Assembly: GCA_905250115.1 (NCBI GenBank)
Contig: CAJNOI010000136.1
Location: 84,172-148,171 of the forward strand
Length of the DNA: 64,000 nt
DNA from: Adineta steineri
Taxonomy: Eukaryota > Rotifera > Eurotatoria > Adinetida > Adinetidae
Direction of reading: 5' to 3'
The position numbers and the translations under genes were made by a program. The number at the start of each line of letters is the position of its first letter. The first letter of the stretch is position 1. The notes below the pieces were generated by a model that was not told the origin of the DNA, did not search any database, and saw nothing but the letters and a program-made list of their open reading frames with translations. This document shows, one piece after another, positions 1 to 14,300 of the stretch.

Positions 1-432
1 GTCTTAATATTAAATTACAGAAAGAATAAATTGACTCTAGAGAATGAATTGAGATTTTTATGTAAGTGACATAAAAAAGGTTAGTTATATTTATTCAAGG
101 TATAAATTTTGATTAAATAAATATTATATACAAATAAAGGGATTTCACTACTAGAATGACTAGACACTAACATTATAAGATTTATTTACATTAATTTCTT
201 TGTAATTTAAACTGACAACATAAATGCTTGTTTATTTTTTTTCTTATATTAAGATATAAATAAAAGCTCACTAGATGTCTATATTGTTAGACAGCGGGAA
301 AAGAAGAAAAATGTTATAAAAAAAATACTTAAATCAATGGCAACAGACGGTACACTGAATAGATACCATTGACTAGAAAAATTTTCAAACTATATGTAAA
401 TGAGGAAGTTTTGTTTGAACTGGAATGAAACT
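1..432. other. 3' flank of acetyl-CoA acetyltransferase gene
   Basis: AT-rich sequence with no supportable coding region. It lies downstream of the minus-strand thiolase gene and probably holds its 3' UTR. AATAAA-like signals on the minus strand occur around 229-260, but no single one can be chosen. Confidence 0.5.
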
Positions 433-1997
<1,565 letters not shown>

Positions 1998-2803
1998 TAT
2001 TCAAATGAAATAATAAATCTGAAAAAATAATTATAAAGTGTATCATATCAGACGATAAAAATTTTATTCTACGTTTAGTTTGATACGTTGAAATAATCAA
2101 TGGGCTATAGTTAAGATTATAAGTAGTCAACCGTGGAAAACAAAAATACTGGGTACAAGCAGTGCAAATAAAGAAAGAAAAAAATGAATGCACGATTTCC
2201 ATTATGGACACCTGTAATTATGTGAATTATATATTATATTACGATTTTGAAGAAAGACTAGGTGAGTTACATTACTTACTGATCAATATGCTACCACACA
2301 ATTATATTATTTTATTTGCTGTAAATCTACTATTTACATACAACTTAACTAATTAGCCGTTCGTTATCATAGAACAAAGGACCATCTGTGACAAACCAAT
2401 GAAAACCATGACGTGTTCGTTTCGTGCAAACAATCATTGAATTTCTTATCTTATTCATATATTATAATCAAAATTATGTCATTTTTTTTCTTAACAATTC
2501 TTCAAAGTTTCATAGTGATTTGCATATAAAGTATTTGCTTGTATTAAAACAAAAATTAAGCAACTACTGAAACATCTGAAAAGTAAAATTATTAGAAATG
2601 ATACACCGATAACCGGATCTGTTGTCTATTGAAATAACGAAATAGAAATGTTCATTAACAATAAAAAAAGCAAAAAAAAATTTGAATAACAATAGTAATA
2701 ATAATAATAATATTCACTGTTAATTGAGAAATATTAACGGAATGACTGTAAGATAAAGAAAAAAAATAAGTCAAAGACAAAACAATTGTTCTGTTCAGTT
2801 CGT
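1998..2803. other. Intergenic region between thiolase and FAM174-like genes
   Basis: It holds the presumed thiolase promoter side (near 2000-2150) and the 3' side of the next minus-strand gene. There is a short AAT/TAA microsatellite at about 2693-2712. The short open frames here have no recognisable domain and look like chance ORFs in AT-rich DNA. Confidence 0.5.
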
Positions 2804-3295
2804 TTATTTGCGTACAAACAATGTATCATCTTCGATTTCTTCTTCATCATCATCATTAGCATCGAAGAGCGGCTCTTCCATGGAACTTGGATCAGTAATT
2901 AATGTGTACCTTTTTGGTTGACGTTTTTTGCGTAAACTAAGATAATTAAATATTTTCTATGTATACAAAGAAAAATGGTCTTTTACTTACAGAAATGACT
3001 TTAAACCGACATACATTAAAATAATACAAGTAATAGCAACAACTACAATAGTACCACGCATTAATGTACCTCGATCCAGTCGTGCAAAAGCATCATGTAT
3101 TACATTTTTACTTTGATCAATTCTATGTTTTATTGATGTTGGTATTATCGTACTATTTAAATTCATTGTCATGTTAATATTGGAAAGTGAATGATTCGTT
3201 GTCGTAATTGAAAAGTCTTCAACAGCCTGTGTTAAAGTTAGATAAAATAATACAGTAATAGTGAATGACACGTATAAATCATTAACCAATACCAT
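2804..3295 (-). CDS. FAM174-like small single-pass membrane protein
   Basis: Two exons (3295-2991 and 2936-2804) joined by a 54-nt intron encode about 145 residues. I chose the ATG at 3295 because it opens directly into a signal peptide (MVLVNDLYVSFTITVLF). An upstream in-frame extension to 3451 would add membrane-like but unconvincing sequence. The short ectodomain has N-glycosylation sequons (NHS, NMT, NST). A single helix follows (RGTIVVVAITCIILMYVGLK), then a basic stop-transfer motif (LRKKRQPKRY) and an acidic tail with EPLFDAND and EEEIEDDTLF. This layout and the R-K-rich/Y/DD-TLF tail resemble the FAM174 (DUF1180) family, whose vertebrate tails end in a DDDNTLFDAN-like motif. The role is unknown; the family call is moderate. 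Confidence 0.62.
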
Positions 3296-3835
3296 TCTAT
3301 AGAAAAGTATATCAACCAATCTATGTATAAAATAGAAACTAATCACAACAAAATATAAGAAATTTGCCCAGAGGACACGTGCTGCTGTATATAAATATGC
3401 CGATTTATTAATAGAGATAGATAGTAGCGCTAACATGTAGTAAGAATACATCTGTCATTCTATGACTAATACTAATTTTCATCGAAAGGGGGCACTATCT
3501 TTCATCAAATACTTTTCAATAGAAAGAATTATCTTCTCAGTATTTTGATCCTCATAACTTACTTTAATATATGAATTTCTTCATACAAATAACAGAAATA
3601 TGTATATTTCATTATCAATAAATCCATTTCTCTTTTGTTTTTTTTTTGTCATCATAGTCAATGAAAATGTAAAAAAAAAAGAAACGAAACCTAATCGTTG
3701 TTGATGTTCAGTGAAATAGCATAAAATGTTTTTAAAACAGATTCAGTGGTATAGATCCACATACAAGCGATAAATTAATGAGTAAAGATACAAAAAGAAG
3801 AGAAAGAAAAAAAATCACGACTGTTTTAGCAAAAT
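3296..3835. other. Intergenic region, no gene seen
   Basis: AT-rich spacer between the FAM174-like start and the ARPC2 stop. It contains poly-T/poly-A tracts (for example near 3635-3680) but no supported gene or repeat. Confidence 0.5.
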
Positions 3836-5042
3836 TCATTCAATACCCGCTGATGCATCACCTAAAAAGAAAAAGACGAATTTAGAATTTTAATTTACAT
3901 CATTTTTTCTTCTATTTACCAGCACCACGTCGAAAATTCTTCTTAACTTCAGGTCGAGCCAATTGAAGACGTTTCAAAAATTCATTTGTCTTATGACGCA
4001 TATGTGCATGTAAATATGCTTTACAACATTTAATATGATAATGAAAATAATTACGAAGTGTATGAATGAGATTAATTGTATTATCACGTGCTGCTGCTTT
4101 TGTATGACGTGGAAAAAGAACTAATAAAATATTTGATTGATATTTATTATTTATCTTTATGTGAATTAAAATGTATTCTTACCAAAAGTTAAATAACCAA
4201 TATTATCACCTGTACGAGCATCAGGCATATCTTTTAATTCTTCCGGTGGTGTACGATAACTAACAATAACTTGAGGTGCTTGTTGAAATTGTCGTCGTCG
4301 TTCTTTAAATTCCTTAAAGTAAACAAATGATGATTAAGAAAAAGTTTTGAAAAACAATTAATTCTTACTTCCATAAAAACACGACCTATTATATTATCAT
4401 CTGGATCTTTGAATACAGTTGAAAAAATAACAATAACACGATCAGCTGATGCATCAACATACATTGTTTCATCATCACGATAATGTATAACTGCTCGTTT
4501 ATGATTTCCAGCTGTTATTTCTTGATTTGCTTGATATTCAAAATATTTTTCAAAAACAGCCGCAAAACAATTTCGTTTAAGCATAGCTATTTTACGAACA
4601 AGTGGTAACCAAACTTCATTACTATCACCTTTAGGTAATTGTGTATTAAAATTTAATGCTAATGTTACATTGTAACCTTCTAAAGGCGCTACAAGTAAAT
4701 CACCATATTCTCGACGAAGAACCTAAATAAATATAATTATTTATAAGATATTTAAAAAAAACTATAGAACATACTTCATCAGTACCATGTTGTTCTAAAT
4801 CACGAAAAAATTTTAATTTAATGCTAACAGTAAATGGTTTATCTCGTGAACTTGTTATATGATAAAGTGCACCATCGAAATCTAAAGTTGAATATTATTT
4901 TATTTTATCTTTGTATGTTTCAAAATTGCTTACCAACAACATCAGTTTTTAATTCAACTAATTTTTCTTTACGTAAAAATGTTTCAATTTGTAATGTTAG
5001 TAATTCTTCAATGATACGATTATGTACTTCAAGTAAAATCAT
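3836..5042 (-). CDS. ARPC2: Arp2/3 complex subunit 2 (p34-Arc)
   Basis: Structural subunit of the Arp2/3 actin nucleator; with ARPC4 it forms the core that contacts the mother filament. Six exons are readable: 5042-4934, 4881-4775, 4722-4369, 4312-4183, 4120-3920 and 3861-3836. They give about 308 residues against ~300 in vertebrates. Hallmarks run in order: start [49 protein letters not shown], then the long exon with [15 protein letters not shown] and YRDDETMYV. These are followed by [36 protein letters not shown], and [15 protein letters not shown] near the C-terminus. All phases join without a frame break, so the gene appears intact. It is divergent from the channel gene starting at 5319, with only 276 bp between the start codons. 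Confidence 0.96.
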
Positions 5043-5318
5043 TGTTTTGATCGAGTATTATACACACACACAATAATAAATGGAATATCTGAAATATTAA
5101 AATATCTTTTTAATTGATCATAACATTTACTGACGAATCCAATATTTAAATAATATCGGTTATAACAATGAGACAATGATTCATCCTTTCAGACAACTTT
5201 TTCTTTTTTTTGATTGATAAAGGTATTGCCAATAGAGGGCGACATATATCAACAATATATTATTTCTATGTTAAAAAATGAAAGAAAAACGACGCGCGTA
5301 ATTATTAATCTCAAAATA
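5043..5318. promoter_or_regulatory. Probable bidirectional promoter (ARPC2 / Kv channel)
   Basis: 276 bp separate the divergent ATGs of ARPC2 (minus) and the Kv-type channel (plus), so any promoters must lie here or within 5' UTRs. A CA microsatellite is at about 5062-5073. No core element could be placed with confidence. Confidence 0.4.
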
Positions 5319-6670
5319 ATGACTAGTTCGGCAAAAGATGCTCTCGAACGTCTTCTATCAATGACAGCATTTTTCGAATCTGATGATGATCGTTTAACAA
5401 TTAATATTTCCGGTACTCATTATGAAATCAATGTTTCTGATCTAATAAATTTTCCTGATACAATTCTTGGTGATCCATTAAAACGTATACGTTATCTTGT
5501 ACCAGGTAAAAGTGATTATTTCTTTCCACGTCATGCAAGTTCATTTGAATCTATTCTATATTATTATATAAATGATGGTGTTCTCATTAAACCTGAAACT
5601 ATTCCAGCAATGATATTCTATGAAGAAATACGATTTTTTCAATTAAATGATAAATTAATTCAAACATTTTATAATGATTATCTATCAATAAATGAAGAGG
5701 AGAAGAACACTGAATCAAATTCTTGGTGGAAAAAATCATTACATCATTCATCTACTTTAATTAATACTTTTTCTGCTGTATTTAATGCTCTCGCAATTTA
5801 TTCTTTATGTTTAGAAACAATGAGTATCTATCGAAATGCTTATAACACCATGTGGATGATAACACATCCATCAAAACCTCTTAATCAAACAGAAGGTTTT
5901 AAATGTTCAGATATTAGTTTACGTCCTTATCAATTTATACCCTATTTCATGTCAGAAAATACAACATTAGAAATTATTTGTATAACATGGTTAGTTAACA
6001 TGTTTTACGTATGTTGATCTGAATAATTGAATTTAGGTTTTATTTCGAATTATTTATTCGTACATTAACTACACCTTCATTTATTCATCTGATAAATGAT
6101 CCAAATTTTGCATTAGATATTTTATCAATATTACCAACAATATTAAGTCAAATTATTTATCGATTTTATATTTTCGAAGAAAAAGAAACTCGATTATTTG
6201 ATTATTTAACATGCTTAAAATTATTTCGTCTATTTCGTTTAACTCGTCATGCAAAATGTTTAGAAATATTTATAAAAATTTTATATATTAATTTTAAAGG
6301 TATTCTTATGTTAACAATATTAATTATATTTGGAATATTTTATTTTGGTTTAACACAATTTGTTCTTGAACAAATGTCACAAGAAAATGAAATTAAAAAT
6401 ATTGGTGAAGCACTATGGCATGTAAATAGATGAGATACAAAATATTAGATTTAGATATTTATTTTTAATTATTAGGGATTTACAGTTATTGTAACTATTG
6501 GTTATTCTGATATTGCTGAATATCAATTTTTATCTTATATATTTGCTATTGTCGGAGTTTGGTATGGTTCGATTTCCATGGCTATTATTTTACCGAGTGT
6601 TACTCAATCATTTAATATTTTTCATAATTTAAAAAATCGTCGACATGTAATTAAATATAAAACGAAATAA
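5319..6670 (+). CDS. Divergent voltage-gated K+ channel (Shaker/Kv-like) with TIGYSD filter
   Basis: Three exons (5319-5989, 6037-6421, 6476-6670) encode a 416-residue channel subunit. The N-terminus is a Kv T1 tetramerisation domain: LTINISGTHYE, FPDTILGDP, then YFFPRHASSFESILYYY and EEIRFFQL. Six membrane helices follow. S2 reads ITWFYFELFIRT and S4 reads CLKLFRLFRLTRHAKCLEI. Aligned by eye to Shaker-type S4, the outer two gating arginines are missing (T and a non-basic residue), while the inner K/R/R/R series remains. The pore is ALWHGFTVIVTIGYSD (filter at residues 359-364), where nearly all K+ channels have TVGYGD. S6 has ILPSV where Kv1 channels have a PVP bend. All exon phases join cleanly and there is no internal stop. 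The ATG at 5319 is preferred because upstream in-frame sequence starts only at TTG. It ends 43 bp from the stop of UBE3B (convergent). Confidence 0.85.
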
Positions 6671-6713
6671 CTAATTAACAGATTTAATTTATTTTTATTA
6701 AATTTATATACAT

Positions 6714-9700
6714 TTAAGATAGTTCAAAACCGGCATTAGCTTTGATAGCATATCGCAGTTTATCCACAAGTATTCGACGTGTTTTATAACTGGGTAATCT
6801 ATGAAGAGAAGAAAAAATGAAATGAAATTAAATCTATAAAACTCACTTTAATAAATTGAAACATGTTGAACTTGATGGAAGTCGTTCCGATGATGTTCGA
6901 TTAATACTGATCATATTACGAAATATTCTTCCTAATGAATCACCTTCCTCCTAAAATTTTTCAAAAAAAGAATATATATATATATATTTAATTTGAGAGT
7001 TTCATTTCTACTTCATGTTCTGAACTTTCTAAACAACGAATTGTAAATGGTGGATTCAATGCACGAAATCCAAGTAATGGTGCACGACCTGAGCTTGTTA
7101 CAAACTAATACAAAAACAAAATATGTTTACTTTAAATTCAAATCGATAACTCATACTCGAAGAAAAAGTGCTCTTTCTTCTCTTGTAAAATCTTGTTCAA
7201 GTGTTTGCCAAAGCCATTTAATAACTGGATGTGTACGATGATAACCACCTTGATAAACAACATTTGTCTTTAAATCTTCAAGATCAATATCAGATGATTC
7301 ACCTGATATTAATTGTTGTAATTCTGGAACAGAAAACATATTAATCCATTCGGGTTTCATTAATGTTTTAAAACCATCAGTAAACATTTTTATTTGACTT
7401 TTAATTCGTGTATATGTTCGATAAACTGACATTCGATGGATATAAACAATTCTAAAACAAAAATTTATTATTAGAAACAAAAAACAAACGAAATTTGTTT
7501 TCCCTCATACTTATCATCACTTGTTACATTAATATGTCTTCCACATGGAATAATATCATATGTCATCAGCTCACCAAGTACATCTTCATCAATTGAATAA
7601 GTTAAAGCCAGTGATGATACATCACCATCATAATGCTTAATAAAATTTAGATTATTATAAAGATCTCTATCAAGAAACATTAAATCATCAAAACATGAAT
7701 AATTAAGATTTTTTCGTGATATTAAATGACGTAAAAAGAATGGTGCTAATTCAATATCCAAAACAATTTGTTCATAAACAGCTTTGCCTAAGATTTTACC
7801 AATAAAATTAAAAAGATATAAATAATTTTCTGTTCGATCAGATATTGGAGATGGATATAATGTTCGATTTTCTGTTACCTAAAATAGAAAAAACAAATTC
7901 GAATAAAAAATATTGAAAATTCATCATACTTTAAAAAGATTAAATGCAGGATCAAATGCTTGTCGTGTTACATCTTGAATAAATTCTTTAAATATTCCAT
8001 TTTGATCAATACCAGCTTCAGCAAGGCCTTGTTGATTAATAAAACTAATACGAATCGTATTTTTCCATGTACTCGATGAAGCACTTTGTAATGATCGAAA
8101 AGCATCCTATATTTGTTTTTTTGAAAATAGAATTTTGAATTTTTAATAGAAAAATATTTACACCAAATAGATTTGTTCGATGAATTTCATAATAATTTTT
8201 TGTATGATATCGTAATGATGAGATTTCATTACATTCTTTTTCTTTATCACGTTCGATAAACATTTGAAGAATTTTAACACGCTAAATAGATAGATAAGTT
8301 TACAAATGGTTAATCGGCTTTTTTTTCTTCTAAATACGTACATCTTTAAAAGTAAGAATATGAGGAATTTGTTCAAGAAGATAAAAAGCACATGAATCAT
8401 CACGTTCAAGATCAGCCATAAATGATGATGATGATTTCACATCACTATTCAAAATATAAAGGGATCTCATATCTTTTATGAACAAATTACCGAATAAGCC
8501 AATGTGAATCAGGTGTAAATGATTTTCTTGAATTTCGTTCATGAAGTAAAATAAGAAGTTGATGAAGTGTTTTATATAACTGACTATTTTCGAGTTTTAA
8601 TTTTGGGGATGTTGTTGTTGTTCGTGTAAATTCCACACGTATTAAACGATAAACAAATTGATTTAAAAATAAACAAAATTGTGACCAACTTTCAAGTTCT
8701 AAATATTTTTGTTCTTTATACATTTCTTCTTCGTCTAAAACTCTTTATTAACAAAGAAAAAGAATTAATAATATCAAACATTATCGAAATTTCCTTACGT
8801 AGCAAGATATAAACAGAAATTACAAAATAATTGAAGTAAATCTAATATTGGATGATGATCATCTTTATTCATTTCATAGATTTTTGTTAATTCTTTCAAA
8901 CCACATGTAGGACCGGTATTATTTAAAAATTGCCATAAACTACTTATTAAACTATCTTGTAACGAAAGAGCTAAATGATTCAGAAAATATTAATTGAAAA
9001 AAATATATTTAAAAAGAAAAAAGTTTTACCACAAAGTATTTGTAATCTTAATTCAGTTAAAGTTTGAATTAATTTTTGATAAAATGTTGTTATACGACAT
9101 ATTGAATGTGTTAATTCATCGGTTGTTAATTTATCGACTGTAGTTTTTGAATGAAATAATTTTTCGAATTTAGCTCGAATTATATCTTCAGAAAAAAACC
9201 AAATTAGATCTTGACGAGAAGAAAAATGATTTACTTGTTTCTTTTTTTCCTGTTGATGATTGATTTCCTGATGATGATGTTGTTGGTATTGATTCAAATA
9301 ACATATTAACAAATGATTTTGACCAAAGATATTTATATTGTGTAATAACACGTTGAACGATTTCTTGATGTGATCTGAAATGATATAGTTGAAAGAAGAA
9401 AATTATCCTTTAAAGTAAACATACACAATCATTGCATTTGTTTTTCCTCGAACATGACCAATAATTGGATGCCAAACAGTCGTCGTTTTTGTTTGTTTTC
9501 CACTTTGTACATCGACAGTTTGTCGTTGTCGACATACATCTAATATATTTAAGAGACTTTGAAAAAATGGTTGTTTCATTGCTTCGATTTGACTTGGATC
9601 AATACTGGCCAATGCAACAATATTTCCTATTTATATATATATAATTTATTTCTAAGTATAATAAATCAATATTTACCAAGCAGATAGCAGAGTTCTATAA

Positions 9701-11073
9701 TATCAATATTTTCAGTTAAACTAACTAATGATTCTTGAACACCAAATATACAAATAAGATGATTGAATAAATCTTTTTGACAAACCATTTGAAATGTCTG
9801 AGAATTACAAAAGAAGATTTAATGAAAATAAAATTTTTTTTGTACTTTATGTGAAGTCTCATGACACATTGTTATAAAAGTTGGTATAGTTAGAATTGTT
9901 TGAGCAAATAAAATAATATGTATTCGATTGAAATCACTGCTTAGTAAAAGTCTACAAAAATAACAAAATAAAAATTAGGAAAAATGATTGAAATCTGTAC
10001 TTAAAAACTAATGTAGCTATATTATTAATCATTGATGATTCTAAACGTCGTTGCATACAACGAATCATGGCAATCTTTAGAAAATAAATCAATTGATTAG
10101 TTAAATATGAAAAGAACATTTACTTTAAGAGATTTAAGAAGATTATGTTGACCAAGATAAATTATAAAACTATGATTGAGAGCAAGCATTGTTTTTAGAA
10201 GAAGTTCGTCTAAAAATATTCACAAGTCTTATGAAATAATAATACTAATCAATATAGAAACATACTGGAATTATTTTGTACAGCTTTCCAATTTTGACAA
10301 TCAGTCATAAGATAAACATAATTTATACAACTCATTATTAATTGTATATCAATAGCTGTTGTTAAATCTGTAGTTTCAAGTATTTTAAGTACAATTATCA
10401 AAAGATCTTGATTAAATTTCATCCATTGACTATTGATTTCTTTATTGAAAAAAGCAGCCAAATAACTATACTAAATATGCAAATATCAAAAAAATCAATT
10501 AATTCCTACATTTTCTTTTATCTCTGACATACTTTAATATCATCTGCTTGTATACTTGTTGAAATATAATTTAATACACCTAATAATAACTAAATAAATA
10601 AATGAAATAATCTAAACATTCTATTTCAATGCATACTTGTTGTAATTCTAATGAATTATTTTTTAGTTTCATTCGATTATAATAGAGAAGAAAATGTTGT
10701 AAATTAGTGAACATAGTAGATGCTTTGAAAGAAAATATCACTCATTAGAAAAAAATAAATGAATATATGAAAAATATGTTACCAAGTTGTAAGGATGGAT
10801 ATTTTTGTGAATTTGAATCAGTAAAACCAAGAAATATTGAATTAAGTTCATTTCTAAATTTAATATGAAGATAAAGACTTTATTATGAAATTAAAATCAT
10901 TACTTTCGATAATCTCGATATTTTTTTCTGACAAGATAACCTCGTACTATCTTTTGAATAATAATAACTGACTGTTGAATTTGTTTTTCACGACGTCGAG
11001 CGTCACGTGCCTCATCCAAATTATGTAAAAAATCATTTTTATTTGTATCTGTTTGCAGTTTTTTAGGAAACAT
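6714..11073 (-). CDS. UBE3B: HECT-type E3 ubiquitin ligase UBE3B
   Basis: A single-turnover E3 that passes ubiquitin from E2 through a HECT cysteine. The gene has about 20 exons with introns mostly 45-65 nt. The first exon (11073-10904) has an IQ motif (QQSVIIIQKIVRGYLVRKKY), as in the UBE3B/UBE3C N-terminus. Middle exons carry RLQILCGKTF and NSRKSFTPDSHWLIR, matching UBE3B. The HECT domain covers roughly 8090-6714: QQGLAEAGIDQNGIFKEF, IGKILGKAVYEQIV, LNFIKHYDGDVSSL, FSVPELQQLISG, QGGYHRTHPVIKWLW. The catalytic cysteine is in SSSTCFNLLK (codon 6861-6863), and the last residues are AGFELS, as in animal UBE3B. The start at 11073 gives MFPKK followed soon by the IQ helix. One junction (8490-8466) needs a 25-nt intron or is a frameshift (see findings). 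It is convergent with the Kv channel, and its start codon is 300 bp from the LARS1 stop. Confidence 0.93.
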
Positions 11074-11372
11074 TGTTCTTCTTTGAAACGCTTAGTCTTA
11101 ATCTCTGAATTCAATCGATCGATCCATTTCATATGAGAAAATTTGATTGAATAATGAAAAACTCCAATAAATAACTTTCTTAGTGTGACATCTGTAGACA
11201 TTGTATTCCTATATTAAAAAACAGTAGCGTAGAGCTCGAAAGTTGAATTCAACTATGAAGAATATAAATAAAACAAATTATTATTTCAGTTTAACTTCTT
11301 GTCTTTCTTTTTCTTATGCCTTTTATTTAAATAAAACCGGAAAACAAAACACTCTTAACAAATGAAAACGAC

Positions 11373-14300
11373 TCATTCAACAAAATAAACTAAAACATTG
11401 CCAATATCTTGATCACCGATAACAAGTGTTCCATGTCGAGAATCAATTTGTAAAACTTGATTTTTATTTTGAAATTCTTCAAGACCTTGTAATGGTGTTG
11501 TTATATTTGGTAATGTTCGCGTATAAAATTCCCAATTTTGAAAATAAAATAATCGAATACTTTTATTTGCTTTTAATTGATGATCACCATGTCGTCTAAG
11601 ACGTAATTCTAATTTTTCAATTGTATCACCTTTCATAACAGGTATCGAATATTCAAAATGAGATGAATATGGTTGACGATTAATAAAACGTATTGGAATT
11701 GTTTCTTCATGACGAAAATAAATTAATGGTTTACCAGGTAAAATATCTTCAAAATTAGTTAACATTAATTGATTATTTTCATTCTCATCAGCTGAACAAA
11801 TATTAATTTCTTCTAAATTAAGTGTACGACGAAGATAATCTTGATTGATTCGTAAGATTTCAAATTCATCAAATGATAAATGTTGATCTAATGATTCAAT
11901 ATTACCACTTTTTTCAACTAATTCTTTCGAATAAATAACAAATGGCATTAATTTTTTCACATATTTTTTATCAATTTCTTTTCGATCTTTAAAATGACTT
12001 GATAATTGTTTATTATCAGGTAATGTTTTATTATTTGATGAATATAATTGTTTTAATTCATTAATAACAAATGTTTGCCATGATGGATATGATTTAGCAA
12101 CATAGATTGTACCATGTGTTGGAGTTAAATGTGATTGAGATTTGATTTCTTTTGATTTTGGATTTGTTTGTTGTGTTGTATAAGATTTATAACGAAGACG
12201 AAAATCATGAGCAGTATCAGTTAAATAATTATATGAATCAATTAATGATTCATCAACTTCACCTGCAATTGGCCATTTTGCATTCATTATTGTTGTACCA
12301 GGATAAAGAAATTGATAAACATAATCACATATATGTGGACAAATAGGTGATAATAAAATTGTTTGAACTTCAATATATTTTTTCAATAAATGTAAATTCA
12401 TTTTCTCCGATTCAGCACATGAATCTCGATAATTATCACGTGCAATTTGTAATTCAAAAAAGCCTGTTTTAATAACATCTTTAAATAACATTTTTTCATA
12501 ATTTTCTTCTGTTAATTTTATAGCACGATTCATTCGTGATTCAAATACTTGATCATAATAAGTATAATTTTTATCAGTACGATAAGTTAATTTTTGATGT
12601 TCACTAAATTCTTCATTTGTTGAATCGGATGAAACATGTAATTTATGTTTAACCCAATTAATAACTGATGAAACAACAGTTGAATGATCTTCTGTTGAAC
12701 TTTTTCTTGTTGTTGGTGATGAAGGATTTTCTGATGCAAGTTCATGTAAATTAATATCTAAAACTTCTTTAGCCCATTCAATAAATGTCGAAAGACGTAA
12801 AAGTTGTGCTTCAGCTACTTCTTCTTCAAAATTTGCGTCTTCAATTGAATCACCAGCATTAGCTAATGTTATACGCATAGCATCAGCTGAATATTTATCA
12901 ATGGCTTGTGATAATGTTAAAAAATTACCAGTTGATTTGGACATTTTCTCACTATTCAATAATAATAATCCAGTTGCACAAAATGAACGTGGCCATAATT
13001 CTGGATTTTTTGGCCAAATAGCTGTATGATGATAGATGGAATAAGTAAGATGATTTGGAATTAAATCTTTGCCACTTGTACGTAAATTAACTGGATACCA
13101 ATACTGAAATTCATTACGAAGATAATCAAGTGTTGCACGAGGAATATCTGTTGTTAATGATGAATAGGATTTTTCCTTAAAAAATATATAATCCCAAACT
13201 TCACTTGTTAATTGTGTTGGAAGAATATTTGCTGGACCTAATTTTTCACCATTAAATGAATCTCGTCCTTGTAAAAGATGTGCAACAGTATAATAAGCCA
13301 TATAAATAGTTGAATCAGATAATGATTCAATAACATATTGTTTATCCCAAGGTAATTTTGTTCCAAGACCAAATGAACGTGAACATGCATATTCATGTAA
13401 CCATTCGATAACACCTTGATATTGGTTACGTGCTTCATTATTATAAACATTCATTTGAGCTAATGCACGTTTTGTTTCTTCTTTCCATTCAGCATTTCCA
13501 TAATCAAGAAACCATTGATCAACAAGTGCAACAACACATTCATCATTTGATCGAGATTTTACTTTTCCTTCTGGTTCTTGATAAATACATCCATCTCCAT
13601 TCTTTATTAAATCATCTCGAACAAGTTTTTTTGCTTCTGATACTTTTGTATTGGCATATTTACCAACTAAAAGTATGCCTTCATAAAATGATTTCGTATA
13701 AATGATTTCTTTTGCTTTTACTAATTTATCTTGATCATTTTGTGATTGAATTTTCATTTCTTCACAAATTTTTTGTGCAGAAAGATTACCATAGGGGTCA
13801 AGTTGAATTATTGGTACTGGATCATATGGTAATACCATTGATTCTGTAATACCATATTTTTCACGTAAATTGACTTTATTTTTAAGATCAGTTAAAGCAG
13901 CAAAATCATCGGGTGAATCACTTGGGACTGATGTAACAACACCTGTACCTTTATCTTCTTTGATTGTCATCATAGGTAAAACATAAACTGTTTTATAATG
14001 TGAATATGGTGCATGTAATGGTAATCCAAATAATTCACTACCAACAAATTCAGCTAAAATTGTATATTGACCATAAGTATTTGTAAATTCTTGATAAGCC
14101 ATATTATGAGCGGCACGTCGTGTACAAATAAGAATACCATGTAAACGTGTTTCAAATGCTATATAATTTATTTCTGGACCAATCCAACAATTTGTTTGTC
14201 CATACATTGTTTCTGGTCGAAGTGTAGCAGCAGCTAAATAAACACCTTGTGTTGTTGATGTTATATGAGATTTTAATTTTTCTGGTATATGATCATCATG

